Shown: positions 7,436-16,653 of the stretch, one piece after another | How the letters are laid out: every line of letters starts with the position of its first letter | Position numbering within the stretch: the first letter of the stretch is position 1 | Assembly: GCF_019396385.1 (NCBI RefSeq) | Contig: NZ_JAHKRN010000009.1 | Span: 62,001-126,000 of the forward strand | Reading direction: 5' to 3' | DNA from: Nonomuraea harbinensis | GTDB lineage: Bacteria; Actinomycetota; Actinomycetes; Streptosporangiales; Streptosporangiaceae | DNA: 64,000 nt | Made by a program: the position numbers and the translations under genes | The notes under the pieces: model-generated | What the model was told of the DNA's origin: nothing | The model's input: only the letters and a program-made list of their open reading frames with translations | Databases searched by the model: none

Positions 7436-9259
7436 CTACGGAGTCTTCTTGACCATGCCGAGCTGGATCCAGACTCCGGCGGGCAGGCGGAGCAGGTCGC
7501 TCTCCTGCTCGGGGAAGCCGGTGAACCGGCTCGTGTTGGTGAACTGGGTGTTCACGTAGTCCCACAGCTGGATGACCGGCAGGTCCTGGTTGGCGGCCTT
7601 GGCCAGCTGGAGCATGATCGGCTTGGCCTCCTCGGCGCTGACCGAGTTCAGCTTGCCGGTGAGCTCACCCGGGTTGATCTCGGTGCCGTCGACCTCGACC
7701 TTCTCCGCGCCGCCCATCCAGTTGCCGCTCTTGCCCGGCTCGGCGTGCTTGATCTTGCCTGCCACGTTGGTCCAGCCGTTGGAGGCGCCGTAGAGACGCT
7801 GGTAGATGTCGTACGGCGCGGGGCCGAGCGCGATCAGCCAGAAACCGACGTCGTACTTGCCGGCCGCGATCTCCTCCAGGTACAGCGGGTAGTCGGCGAC
7901 GGTGACGACCTCGGCGTCCACGCCCGCCTCGACGAGCTGGCCCTTGATGTTCTCCTGCGCGGAGATCCAGTCGGAGAAGCCGGACGGGGCGGTCATGGTG
8001 ACCTTCCAGGGGCTGCCGTCGGCCAGCGCCCACTTGCCGTCCTTCTTCTGCAGCCCGGCCTGCTTGAACTCCTCCTCGGCCTTGGCCGGGTCGGGGTTGT
8101 ACGGCTCCAGGCTGTTCAGCTCGGCGCCCAGCCACTCCTGGGCGGGCTTCTGGTGGATGCCGGAGGTGGTCACCGCGGCGTTGCCGCCCTCGGGCGAGGC
8201 GACCTTGGTGACCTCGGCGCGGTCGATCAGGTAGGCCAGGCCGCGGCGCACGTGCACGTTGTCGTACGGCTTCTTGGTCTGGTTGAACGCCATGCCGACG
8301 GCCACCGGCGAGAAGCCCTTGATGATGTTGGTGCCGGGCGCCTGCTTGATCCGGTTCATCACGTCGGCCGGGGCCGCGGTGAAGCCCGCGTGGTCCAGCT
8401 TGCCGGAGATCAGGTAGTTCCAGATCTGCTCGTTACCGGTGTAGTTGAGGAACTTCACCTGGTCCGGGGCGACGTTGGCGGCGTTGTAGAACTCCTTGTT
8501 CTTCACCAGCAGCGCCTCGCCGGGGTTGACCCGCTCCAGGATGAAGGGGCCGGCGGAGACGTCCTTCTCGGGGGCGAAGGTGATGATCTTCTCGCCCAGG
8601 GCGGTGATCTCCTCGCGGGCCTTCTCGGCGTCCGCGCCCTCACCGCGCGAGGCCTTGAGCTTGTCCCAGAAGTCGGCCGGCAGCACGCTGCCCCAGATGT
8701 GCGCGGGGGCCACGAAGGTGTCGAGCACGCCGCGGGCGAACTTGCTGCTGGGGTTGGTCATGTCCTGCGTGACCTTGACCGTCTTGTCGTCGACGACCTC
8801 GACGTCGGCCGCCGCGCCCGCCGCGCCGGGGGTGATCGCGAAGGCGGTGCTGCCCTGCGTGTAGGCGATGCCGATGGACAGCCTGACGTCCTCGGCGGTC
8901 ACCGGCTTGCCGTCGGACCACTTGTTGTTCGGCTGCAGCTTGATGGTGATCGCGGAGTTGTCCGGGGCGATCTCCCAGCTCTCGGCGATGCCCGGGTAGA
9001 ACTGGTTCGGGTCGGTCAGGTGGTTCTTGACCCATGCGAGCTTCATCGCGTTGTACCCGAGGAAGGAGTTGCCCTTCGGGTTGTACGGGTTCGCGGGGCC
9101 GCTCGCGTCGATGCCCGGCCTGTTCACGTCGATCGTGGTGAAGAGCCCGCCGCCACCGCCGCCCGAAGAGGACTGATTGGTGGGGGTGCCGCTGCCACTG
9201 CACGCTGCTGTGACGGCGGTAAGGCCCAGCAACGCCACTACAGCTGCTAGTCGCTTCAT
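7436..9259 (-). CDS. ABC importer substrate-binding lipoprotein, family 5
   Basis: First gene of the importer operon (607 residues). The signal MKRLAAVVALLGLTAVTAAC ends in a lipobox, so it should be lipid-anchored outside the membrane. A Ser/Gly linker leads into an SBP_bac_5 domain with LTDPNQFYPGIAESWEIAPD, KWSDGKPVTAEDVRLSI and KPYDNVHVRRGLAYLID. At over 600 residues it is long, as in family-5 proteins that bind oligosaccharides. The adjoining namZ and murQ make muropeptide or MurNAc-glycan uptake a reasonable hypothesis; peptide uptake is the default. It has GGAGCGG before the ATG and a good promoter at 9311-9339. Confidence 0.9.
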   Translation of the reverse strand: MKRLAAVVALLGLTAVTAACSGSGTPTNQSSSGGGGGGLFTTIDVNRPGIDASGPANPYNPKGNSFLGYNAMKLAWVKNHLTDPNQFYPGIAESWEIAPDNSAITIKLQPNNKWSDGKPVTAEDVRLSIGIAYTQGSTAFAITPGAAGAAADVEVVDDKTVKVTQDMTNPSSKFARGVLDTFVAPAHIWGSVLPADFWDKLKASRGEGADAEKAREEITALGEKIITFAPEKDVSAGPFILERVNPGEALLVKNKEFYNAANVAPDQVKFLNYTGNEQIWNYLISGKLDHAGFTAAPADVMNRIKQAPGTNIIKGFSPVAVGMAFNQTKKPYDNVHVRRGLAYLIDRAEVTKVASPEGGNAAVTTSGIHQKPAQEWLGAELNSLEPYNPDPAKAEEEFKQAGLQKKDGKWALADGSPWKVTMTAPSGFSDWISAQENIKGQLVEAGVDAEVVTVADYPLYLEEIAAGKYDVGFWLIALGPAPYDIYQRLYGASNGWTNVAGKIKHAEPGKSGNWMGGAEKVEVDGTEINPGELTGKLNSVSAEEAKPIMLQLAKAANQDLPVIQLWDYVNTQFTNTSRFTGFPEQESDLLRLPAGVWIQLGMVKKTP

Positions 9260-9310
9260 GTACCGCTCCGGGGAAGTTCGGACCTGATGAGGATCTGTGG
9301 GATTGACCGG

Positions 9311-9339
9311 ACCCTACGGTCAGGCGGTGAGTGCGTCAA
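9311..9339 (-). promoter_or_regulatory. Promoter of the ABC importer operon
   Basis: Read on the minus strand, TTGACG and TAGGGT are separated by exactly 17 bases. They lie about 52 bases upstream of the binding-protein start, which matches a vegetative (HrdB-type) promoter with a short leader. Confidence 0.6.
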
Positions 9340-9422
9340 TAATCTCCAGTGGTTGTGAGGCTAATGTAACTTTCCTTCATGGGTGCTCGTGACGGCGTTT
9401 GTCTCCACAGGCCTCGGGCTCG

Positions 9423-10400
9423 TCAGCCCACGAGAATGACGGCGGCGCCCTTGACCCGGTCGCGCGCGATGTCCGAGAGCGCCCTGCCGGCCTCTTCGAA
9501 CGTGTATGCCACGCTACTGACCTGCGGCGGGTGCTCGCGCACGAGCTCCAGGTACGCGCGCCCGTCCGCCCGGGTGTTGGCCGTGACGCTGCGCAGCGTC
9601 CGCTCCCGGAAGAGATGGCGGTCGTAGTCAAGCGGCGGGATGTCGCTCAGGTGGATCCCGGCGACGGCGAGCGTGCCGCCCCGGTCCAGCGCCTCCAGCG
9701 CGGGCGGCACCAGGTCGCCGACCGGCGCGAACAGGATGGCCGAGTCGAGCGGCTCGGGCGGCCGGTCCCCGGCAGAGGCCGCGCCCAGTTCGAGCGCCAG
9801 CTCCCGGTGACGGGCGGCGCGGGTGACCACGTGCACGACCGCGCCCATGGCGATGGCCGCCTGCGCGGTCAGATGGGCCGACGCGCCGAACCCGTAGATG
9901 CCCAGCCGCCCGCCCTCGGGCAGGTCGCTGCGGAGCAGCGCGCGGTAGCCGATGATGCCCGCGCACAGCAGCGGCGCCAGCCGCTCGGCCGGCACGTCGT
10001 CAGGCAGCGGGTAGACGTAGTCGCGCGGCGCCGTCAGGTAGTCGGCGAAGCCGCCGTCGGCGTCCCAGCCCGTGTACGTGGACTCCGGGCACAGGTTCTC
10101 CACGCCGCGCCGGCAGTAGCGGCACCTCCCGCAGGTCGAGCGCAGCCAGGCCACCCCGACCCGCTCCCCGTCGCCGCCGTCGGGCCGTACCACCCGCCCG
10201 ACCACCTGGTGGCCGGGCGTGGTCAGCGGCCGGTGGGGCGGCAGGTCGCCCTCGGCCAGGTGGAGGTCGGTGCGGCAGGCGCCGCACACCTCCACCCGCA
10301 CCAGCACCTCGCCCGGGCCCGGCTCGGGCACCGGGCGCTCCACCATGACCAGCGGCCGGGACGCGATAGGCCCCGGCCGGTCAACCGCCCAGGCCCGCAT
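9423..10400 (-). CDS. Zinc-dependent alcohol dehydrogenase (medium-chain)
   Basis: Medium-chain dehydrogenase/reductase of 325 residues that should oxidise an alcohol with NAD(P). It has the catalytic zinc site [14 protein letters not shown] and [10 protein letters not shown], the four-cysteine structural zinc loop [15 protein letters not shown] and a [13 protein letters not shown] nucleotide-binding turn ([10 protein letters not shown]). The ATG at 10400 lies 20 bases inside the end of the upstream amidohydrolase gene, so the two are probably co-translated. The substrate is not evident. The 163 bases after its stop hold the ABC operon promoter. Confidence 0.9.
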   Translation of the reverse strand: MRAWAVDRPGPIASRPLVMVERPVPEPGPGEVLVRVEVCGACRTDLHLAEGDLPPHRPLTTPGHQVVGRVVRPDGGDGERVGVAWLRSTCGRCRYCRRGVENLCPESTYTGWDADGGFADYLTAPRDYVYPLPDDVPAERLAPLLCAGIIGYRALLRSDLPEGGRLGIYGFGASAHLTAQAAIAMGAVVHVVTRAARHRELALELGAASAGDRPPEPLDSAILFAPVGDLVPPALEALDRGGTLAVAGIHLSDIPPLDYDRHLFRERTLRSVTANTRADGRAYLELVREHPPQVSSVAYTFEEAGRALSDIARDRVKGAAVILVG

Positions 10401-11592
10401 CGGCCGCCGCCAAACGCCTGTGGGCCAGCGAGGCGTACAGGGCCGCCCCGTCGGGCAGCACGGAGTCGTCGAACAGCGCCTCGGGGGAGTGGTTGTAGGG
10501 CGCGGTCGCCGGGTCGCGGCCGGGCGGGCAGGCGCCCAGGAACACGAACGTCCCCGGCACCTCCTGCAGCACGTACGAGAAGTCCTCCGACCCCATGGCC
10601 GGATTCGGCGCGACGACGTAGCGGCCGGGACCGAACAGCTCGTCCACCGCGGCGCCCGCGAACGCCGCCTCGGCGGCGTCGTTGACCGTCACCGGATAGC
10701 CCATGCGGATCGACGCCTCCACCTTCAGGTCGTGCGCCGCCGCGATGGACTCCACCACCTCGACCAGGCGCCGCTTGGCCAGGGCCCGGTTGCCCGCGCT
10801 GAACGTCCGGACCGTCGCCTCGAATCTTGCCTCGTCCGGGATGACGTTGTCGGCCGACCCGCCGTGGAAGCTGCCGACGGTCACCACCACCGGGTCGAAC
10901 GCGTCGAACGTCCGGGTGACCATGGTCTGCATCGCCGTCACCATCTCGCACCCGGCCTGGATCGGGTCACGCGCCAGGTGCGGGGTGGAACCGTGCCCGC
11001 CGCGCCCCTTCACCGTGGCCTCGAACACGTCGGCCGCCGACATGATCGGCCCCGGCCGCGAGGCGAACACGCCCGCCGGCAGGATCGAGGAGACGACATG
11101 CATCCCGTACGCGGCCACCGGCCGGTCACCGGCGGCGTCCAGCACCCCCTCCTCGATCATGTGCCTGGCGCCGTGCTGCCCCTCCTCGCCCGGCTGGAAC
11201 ATGAAGATCACATCTCCGGCCAGCTCCTCGCGGCGCGCGCTCAGCAGGTGCGCCGCGCCTGCCAGCATGGTCGTGTGCAGGTCGTGCCCGCACGCGTGCA
11301 TCCGTCCCTCGACCTGGGAGATGTACGGCAGGTCGTTGCGCTCGGCGACGGGCAGCGCGTCCATGTCACCGCGCAGCAGCACGGCCGGTCCCGGCCGGCC
11401 ACCCCGCAGGACGGCGGTCACCGAGCTGAGCGCCTTGCCCAGGGTGATCTCCAGAGGCAGCCCGTCGAGGGCCGCCAGCACCTTCTCCTGGGTACGGGGC
11501 AGCGTCAGGCCGATCTCCGGCGTGGTATGCAGCGAGTGGCGCAGCCGGACGAGCTCGTCCCGCATGTCCTGTGCGGCTTCGGTGAACGACAT
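10381..11592 (-). CDS. M20-family amidohydrolase (hippurate/IAA-amino acid hydrolase type)
   Basis: Metal-dependent amidase of 403 residues. Metal ligands sit in [27 protein letters not shown] and near the end [14 protein letters not shown], and the internal dimerisation domain begins around [16 protein letters not shown]. It belongs to the M20D branch that removes acyl groups from N-acyl amino acids. No signal peptide. It heads a two-gene unit with the dehydrogenase and is divergent from the HAD gene. Confidence 0.9.
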   Translation of the reverse strand: MSFTEAAQDMRDELVRLRHSLHTTPEIGLTLPRTQEKVLAALDGLPLEITLGKALSSVTAVLRGGRPGPAVLLRGDMDALPVAERNDLPYISQVEGRMHACGHDLHTTMLAGAAHLLSARREELAGDVIFMFQPGEEGQHGARHMIEEGVLDAAGDRPVAAYGMHVVSSILPAGVFASRPGPIMSAADVFEATVKGRGGHGSTPHLARDPIQAGCEMVTAMQTMVTRTFDAFDPVVVTVGSFHGGSADNVIPDEARFEATVRTFSAGNRALAKRRLVEVVESIAAAHDLKVEASIRMGYPVTVNDAAEAAFAGAAVDELFGPGRYVVAPNPAMGSEDFSYVLQEVPGTFVFLGACPPGRDPATAPYNHSPEALFDDSVLPDGAALYASLAHRRLAAADAGLGG

Positions 11593-11653
11593 GAGTCACA
11601 TTCTTCATGCACCGGTTGAGAAGTCGATATGCCGCACTCGCTAGGATGATCCG

Positions 11654-12448
11654 GTGACCGAGCGTAAGCGGATCGACTTCTGGCTGTCCGACATGGACGG
11701 GGTCCTGGTGCACGAAGGGCGGCCGGTGCCCGGTGCCGACACCTTCATCAAGCGGCTCAGCGACTCCTCCAAGCGGTTCCGGGTGCTGACCAACAACTCC
11801 ATCTACACCCGGCGCGACCTGTCGGTGCGGCTGGCCGCGGCCGGACTCGACGTGCCCGCCGAGTCCATCTACACCTCCGCGCTGGCCACCGCCCAGTTCC
11901 TGGACGACCAGCGGCCCGGCGGCTCCGCCTACGTCATCGGCGAGGCCGGGCTGACCACCGCCCTGCACGGAGCCGGTTACGTGCTCACCGACCTCGACCC
12001 CGACTACGTCGTGCTGGGCGAGACCCGTACCTACAGCTTCACCCAGATCACCCGCGCGATCAGGCTCATCGAGGGCGGCGCCCGGTTCATCGCCACCAAC
12101 CCGGACCCGATCGGCCCGTCCACCGAGGGGTCGCTGCCCGCCTGCGGCGCCGTCGCGGCCATGATCACCCGCGCCACCGGGGTCCAGCCGTACTTCGTCG
12201 GCAAGCCCAACCCGCGGATGATGCGTAGCGCGCTCAACGAGATCGGCGGCCACAGCGAGACCACCGCGATGATCGGCGACCGGATGGACACCGACATCGT
12301 GTGCGGCATGGAGGCCGGGCTGTTCACCATCCTCGTGCTGACCGGCGTCACCCAGCGTCACGAGGTCGACCGCTTCCCCTTCCGCCCGTCGCTCATCGTC
12401 GATTCGGTCGCCGACCTCGTCGATCTGGTGGAACCTGCCGGAGACTGA
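11654..12448 (+). CDS. HAD-IIA family phosphatase (NagD-like)
   Basis: Cytoplasmic HAD phosphatase of 264 residues. Motif I is LSDMDGVLV with the two aspartates, motif II follows as RVLTNNS, and motifs III/IV are KPNPRMM and [10 protein letters not shown]. The cap position corresponds to class IIA (NagD, p-nitrophenyl phosphatase type). The GTG at 11654 has no ribosome site, but TAGGAT lies at 11642-11647, 6 bases upstream. The transcript may therefore begin at the start codon. The substrate is unknown; sugar phosphates or nucleotides are typical. Confidence 0.9.
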   Translation: MTERKRIDFWLSDMDGVLVHEGRPVPGADTFIKRLSDSSKRFRVLTNNSIYTRRDLSVRLAAAGLDVPAESIYTSALATAQFLDDQRPGGSAYVIGEAGLTTALHGAGYVLTDLDPDYVVLGETRTYSFTQITRAIRLIEGGARFIATNPDPIGPSTEGSLPACGAVAAMITRATGVQPYFVGKPNPRMMRSALNEIGGHSETTAMIGDRMDTDIVCGMEAGLFTILVLTGVTQRHEVDRFPFRPSLIVDSVADLVDLVEPAGD

Positions 12449-12474
12449 CAGGTATGGGTGGCAGGCTTGCCGCC

Positions 12475-13098
12475 ATGACCCGGATCTACCTGGAAGAAGG
12501 GCCGAAGAAGGTCTTCGCCTGCTCGTTCGCCTGGCCCGGCTGGTGCCGGGTGGCCAAGGGCGGGGAGGCCGCGATCGACCGGCTGATGGAGTACGCCCCG
12601 CGCTACCGCGTGATCGCCGAGCGGGCCGGCCTGGCCTTCGACCCCGGCGAGCCCGAGGTCGTCGCCCGGGTGCGCGGCGGCACGACGACCGACTTCGGCG
12701 CTCCCGAGACCGTCCCTGAGCAGGACCTGGAGCCGGTCGGCGAGGAGACCGCCCGGCGCGAGGTGGCGCTGCTGCGGGCCGCCTGGGAGCTCTTCGACGA
12801 GGTCGCGGGGCAGTCTCCGGAAGAGCTGCGCAAGGGGCCGCGCGGCGGCGGGCGCGACCTGACCAAGATGGTGAACCACGTGCAGGACTCCGAGCGCGCC
12901 TACGCCCGGCAGGTCGGGGTGCGGCACAAGCCCTACCGGTCACGCGCCGACGTGGACGCGCTCCGCGCCGAGCTGGCCGAGGTGCTCTCGCGCCCGTGGC
13001 GGCCGCCGGTGGAGACCGCCTGGCCGCCCGCCTACGCCCGGCGCCGCCTCGCCTGGCACGTCATCGACCATCTGTGGGAGATCGAGGACCGTCGCTGA
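12475..13098 (+). CDS. DinB-like helical-bundle protein
   Basis: A 207-residue protein beginning with an actinobacterial N-terminal segment (TRIYLEEGPKKVFACSFAWPGWC), followed by a four-helix DinB/YfiT-type domain. Histidines in MVNHVQDSERAYARQVG and WHVIDHLWEIEDRR occupy positions expected for the metal site of that superfamily. The ATG at 12475 is preferred; an in-frame ATG at 12454 is possible. Activity is unknown; relatives include thiol-dependent transferases. Its last 38 bases overlap the 3' end of the convergent NUDIX gene. Confidence 0.75.
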   Translation: MTRIYLEEGPKKVFACSFAWPGWCRVAKGGEAAIDRLMEYAPRYRVIAERAGLAFDPGEPEVVARVRGGTTTDFGAPETVPEQDLEPVGEETARREVALLRAAWELFDEVAGQSPEELRKGPRGGGRDLTKMVNHVQDSERAYARQVGVRHKPYRSRADVDALRAELAEVLSRPWRPPVETAWPPAYARRRLAWHVIDHLWEIEDRR

Positions 13099-13561
13099 CG
13101 GCCGCGCCGGCGGGGGGACGATCCTCGATGAGCCGGGGCAGCGCCTCGATGTGGCCGGACAGATAGTCGGCCACCGCCTCGGGGACCACGTGACGCGAGG
13201 TGATCTCCTTACGCTCCAGCGGCAGCCGCTCCACCTCGTAGGCGCCCCGGCCCGGGTCGTCGAGCTCGGGCCCGTGGCGCAGCGCGGGGTCCATCGCCAC
13301 CAGGCGGCACCCGTACACGTGCTGGGTCTTCACCCCGCCCTCCCATGGGTAGCTGACCGTGGTCAGCGGTGTCACGGCCGAGACGGTCGCGCCCAGCTCC
13401 TCCAGCAGCTCGCGGCGGAGGGTGTCTTCGAGCGTGGCGTCGCCGGGCTCGACGTGACCGCCGGGCACCGACCAGTAGACGGCGCGGCCCGGCACCGTGC
13501 GGCGGAAGATCACCAGGTGCTCGTCGTCGTCGAGGAGCAGGCCCCGGACGCTGGGTCGCAT
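13061..13561 (-). CDS. NUDIX hydrolase
   Basis: A 166-residue NUDIX protein that should hydrolyse a nucleoside diphosphate linked to another group. The NUDIX helix reads RRELLEELGA, but the preceding loop (GGHVEPGDATLEDTL) is one residue longer than the canonical spacing and has Asp where the first Glu normally sits. The C-terminal region is Pro/Arg-rich. The ATG at 13561 is chosen; a GTG six codons upstream is possible. It converges with the DinB-like gene (38-base overlap) and is divergent from the desaturase gene. Confidence 0.85.
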   Translation of the reverse strand: MRPSVRGLLLDDDEHLVIFRRTVPGRAVYWSVPGGHVEPGDATLEDTLRRELLEELGATVSAVTPLTTVSYPWEGGVKTQHVYGCRLVAMDPALRHGPELDDPGRGAYEVERLPLERKEITSRHVVPEAVADYLSGHIEALPRLIEDRPPAGAAVSDGPRSPTDGR

Positions 13562-13605
13562 GAGGACACCATATTTCACCTGGGCGTCGCTGGGGTACCC
13601 TAACC

Positions 13606-13617
13606 TACGGTGCCGTA
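13606..13617. promoter_or_regulatory. TACGG-TG-CCGTA palindrome upstream of the desaturase
   Basis: A palindrome with 5-base arms lies 25 bases before the desaturase start codon, between the divergent NUDIX and desaturase genes. The position suits an operator for a fatty-acid responsive TetR-type repressor. The regulator is not in the window. Confidence 0.35.
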
Positions 13618-13642
13618 ACCTTGAGGAGGAGAGGATCCCTTC

Positions 13643-14566
13643 ATGCCGATGACGCAGACGCAACTGCTCCACGAGCTCGAGCCGATCGTGGCAGGTGAGC
13701 TCGACCGCCACGAGAAGATGGCCAAGGAGTGGTTCCCCCACGAGTACGTTCCGTGGAGCGAGGGGCGCGACTTCGACGGCCCCTACGGTGGTGAGGCCTG
13801 GCAGGAGGACGACTCCAAGCTGCCCGAGCCGGCCCGCGTGTCGCTCATCGTCAACCTCCTGACCGAGGACAACCTGCCCAGCTACCACCACGAGATCGCC
13901 ACCACCTTCGGCCGCGACGGCGCCTGGGGCACGTGGGTGCACCGCTGGACGGCCGAGGAGGATCGCCACGGCACCGCGATCCGCGACTACCTGACCGTGA
14001 CCCGCGCCGTCGACCCGGTCAAGCTGGAGCGCGCCCGCATGGCCCACATGCAGAGCGGCTTCATGACCGACTACGGCACGATGCTGCAGCAGCTCGCCTA
14101 CGTCTCCTTCCAGGAGCTGGCGACCCGCATCGCGCACCGCAACACCGGCACGGCCTCCGGCGACGAGGGCTGCGAGCGCCTGCTCGCCCGCATCGCCGCC
14201 GACGAGAACCTCCACATGCTCTTCTACCGCAACCTGCTCAAGGCGGCCTTCGAGCTCGACCCCGACCAGACCATGCGGGCCGTCACCGACGTGGTGACCA
14301 CCTTCCAGATGCCCGGCTCCAACATCGCCGGCTTCACCCGCATGGCGATGACCATCGCCCACGAGGGCATCTACGACCTGCGCCTCCACCTCGACGACGT
14401 GCTCATGCCGGTGCTGCGGCAGTGGTCCGTGTTCGACAAGACCGGCCTCGGCCCCGAGGGCGAGCGGGCCCGCGAGGAGCTGTCGGAGTTCCTGCAGAGG
14501 ACCGACGAGACGGCCGCCCGGTTCGTCGCCCGCCGCGAGGAGCGCAGGGCCCGAGCCAGAGGCTGA
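13643..14566 (+). CDS. Acyl-[acyl-carrier-protein] desaturase
   Basis: Soluble di-iron desaturase (307 residues) that introduces a double bond into acyl-ACP for membrane-lipid synthesis. Iron ligands are seen in EDNLPSYHHEI, the EEDRHG motif (WTAEEDRHGTAIRDY) and DENLHMLFYRN. Length matches mycobacterial DesA-type enzymes. The start at 13643 is secured by the strong GAGGAGGAGAGG ribosome site. A short palindrome lies upstream. It is followed after 24 bases by the UbiB-like gene on the same strand. Confidence 0.93.
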   Translation: MPMTQTQLLHELEPIVAGELDRHEKMAKEWFPHEYVPWSEGRDFDGPYGGEAWQEDDSKLPEPARVSLIVNLLTEDNLPSYHHEIATTFGRDGAWGTWVHRWTAEEDRHGTAIRDYLTVTRAVDPVKLERARMAHMQSGFMTDYGTMLQQLAYVSFQELATRIAHRNTGTASGDEGCERLLARIAADENLHMLFYRNLLKAAFELDPDQTMRAVTDVVTTFQMPGSNIAGFTRMAMTIAHEGIYDLRLHLDDVLMPVLRQWSVFDKTGLGPEGERAREELSEFLQRTDETAARFVARREERRARARG

Positions 14567-14590
14567 TCCAGCATGGGATGATTCGTCCCC

Positions 14591-16570
14591 ATGGATCTCC
14601 CCGTCACGCTCGTCGTCGCGGTCGTCACGATCGTCATGGTGATCGCGCTGGCCGCGGCCGCCCAGCGTCTGCTCGGCGTCCGGTTCGGCGCGGTGCGCAC
14701 CTTCCTGGCGGCCCTCCTGGCGTTCTCGCTGGCCGGGCCGCTGACCACGCCGATCCTGAGCCCCTTCCCGCAGATGGACGGCACGCGGGACGTGGGCCTC
14801 GGCCCGCTGTGGGTGCTGATCCTGGTCGTGATGTGCATCGTGCTCATCCCGATGGTCATCCTGGTCGTCGCCGAGGCGCTGGTGCCCACGGGGTCGATCC
14901 CCGGCCCGCTGGAGCTGGTCAGGTCGCTGCGCGGCCGGTTGTCGCGGGCCAGGCGCTACTCCGAGATCACCCGGATCGCCGTCAGACACGGGCTCGGCCC
15001 GTACCTGCGCGGGCGCGGCGACCGGCCGGAGGACCACACCGGCGCCGTGCGGCTGGCCCGCTCGCTGCGGCTCGCGCTCGACGACGGCGGCGTCACCTTC
15101 GTCAAGCTGGGGCAGGTGCTGTCGACCCGGCGCGACCTGCTGCCGCCCGAGTTCATCGAGGAGCTGGGCCGGCTGCAGGACCAGGTGGCGGCCGAGCCGT
15201 GGGAGCTCGTCGAGCCGGTGCTCCGCGCCGAGCTGGGCGGGCCCGTCGAGGAGGTGTTCGCCGCCTTCGACCGCACGCCGCTCGCCGCCGCCTCGATCGC
15301 GCAGGCCTACACCGCCCGGCTGCGCACCGGCGAGGACGTCGTGGTCAAGGTGCGGCGGCCGGGCATCGGCCGCACCGTGGCCAGGGATCTCGACATCGTC
15401 CGCCGCCTGGCCGTCACCCTGGAGTCACGCACCCGGTGGGGCCGCGGGCTCGGCGTGCGCGACCTGGCCGAGGGGTTCGCGGTGGCGATCAGGGAAGAGC
15501 TGGACTTCCGCGTCGAGGCCGCCAACATGGCCGCCGTCGCCGCCTCGGACGGCGGCGGCATCACCTATCCCACGCCGGTCGGCGCGCTCTGCACCGAGCG
15601 GGTCCTGGTCATGCAGCGCCTGGTCGGCAAGCCCGTCACCGCCGCCACCCCCGAGCAGGGCCCCCGCCTGGCCCGCGACCTGCTCGACTGCCTGCTGCGG
15701 CAGATCCTCGTCGAGGGCGTCTTCCACGCCGATCCGCATCCGGGCAACCTCATGCTGCTCGACGACGGCACGCTGGGCCTGCTCGACTTCGGCTCCGTCG
15801 GCCGCCTCGACGCCTCCGCCCGCGCCGCGCTGCAGCGCTTCCTGCTCGCCATGAACCGGCAGGACCCGCTCGCGGTGACCGACGCCCTGCTGGAGGTGGT
15901 GCCCAGGCCGGAGGACATCGACGAGCCGGCGCTGGAGCGGGCGCTCGGCCAGTTCATGGCCAAGCACCTGGGGCCGGGCCTCGACAGCGTGCGGATGTTC
16001 ACCGACCTGTTCAAGATCGTCTCTTCGTACGGGCTCTCGATCCCGCCCGAGGTGGCCGCCGTCTTCAGGGCGCTGGCGACGCTGGAGGGCACGCTGGTGC
16101 GGCTCTCACCCGGATTCGACCTGATGAGCGAGGCCCGCGCCTTCGCCGGCCGCTACCTGTCCGAGCAGTTCGACGGCGGCAACCTCAAGGAGGCGGCCGC
16201 GCAGGAGCTGGCCGCCCTGCTGCCGATGCTGCGCCGCCTGCCGCGGCGCGTGGAGCGCATCGCCAGCGCCGCCGAGCACGGCAGGCTCGGCCTCAACGTC
16301 CGGCTGCTGGCCGACGAGCGCGACCGCGGCTTCCTGACCGGGCTGCTGCACCAGGTGCTGCTCACCGTGCTCGGCGCGACCGCCGGGCTGATGGCCGTCA
16401 TCCTGCTCGGCGTCGACGGCGGGCCGGTGGCCAGCGAGGAACTGGGCATGACGTTGTTCCAGCTCATCGGCTACAACCTGCTGGTGATCAGCGCCGTGCT
16501 CGTCCTGCGCGTGCTGATTCTGATCTTCCGCCGCCCCCGGGACACTCCGGCGAAACGCACATCCTCTTGA
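14591..16570 (+). CDS. ABC1/UbiB-family atypical kinase, membrane-bound
   Basis: A 659-residue protein with three or so N-terminal membrane helices, a UbiB-type kinase-like domain and two C-terminal helices (around LLTVLGATAGLMAVILLG and LLVISAVLVLRVLILIF). Family motifs are the KxGQ helix (FVKLGQVLSTRRDLLP), the Ala-rich nucleotide loop AAASIAQAY, the invariant lysine in VVKVRRPG, the catalytic loop HADPHPGN and LLDFGSVG. Family members support isoprenoid quinone metabolism or lipid homeostasis. The role here may concern menaquinone, which is inference. No clear ribosome site precedes the ATG, which sits in one arm of a CATGGG...CCCCATG repeat. Confidence 0.9.
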   Translation: MDLPVTLVVAVVTIVMVIALAAAAQRLLGVRFGAVRTFLAALLAFSLAGPLTTPILSPFPQMDGTRDVGLGPLWVLILVVMCIVLIPMVILVVAEALVPTGSIPGPLELVRSLRGRLSRARRYSEITRIAVRHGLGPYLRGRGDRPEDHTGAVRLARSLRLALDDGGVTFVKLGQVLSTRRDLLPPEFIEELGRLQDQVAAEPWELVEPVLRAELGGPVEEVFAAFDRTPLAAASIAQAYTARLRTGEDVVVKVRRPGIGRTVARDLDIVRRLAVTLESRTRWGRGLGVRDLAEGFAVAIREELDFRVEAANMAAVAASDGGGITYPTPVGALCTERVLVMQRLVGKPVTAATPEQGPRLARDLLDCLLRQILVEGVFHADPHPGNLMLLDDGTLGLLDFGSVGRLDASARAALQRFLLAMNRQDPLAVTDALLEVVPRPEDIDEPALERALGQFMAKHLGPGLDSVRMFTDLFKIVSSYGLSIPPEVAAVFRALATLEGTLVRLSPGFDLMSEARAFAGRYLSEQFDGGNLKEAAAQELAALLPMLRRLPRRVERIASAAEHGRLGLNVRLLADERDRGFLTGLLHQVLLTVLGATAGLMAVILLGVDGGPVASEELGMTLFQLIGYNLLVISAVLVLRVLILIFRRPRDTPAKRTSS

Positions 16571-16653
16571 CTTAGGGATGGTCTTGGACAACCACGGCAT
16601 CGGGCAGGTTTCTGACCCATCAGCCGTACACAAGACCCCTTGGGGAGCAGTGG

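Noticed and set aside
13562..15037. Long open frame antisense to the desaturase and UbiB genes, running into the NUDIX gene
   Set aside because: His/Arg/Gly-rich translation typical of antisense frames in high-GC DNA; no family similarity, and the NUDIX domain starts at 13561.
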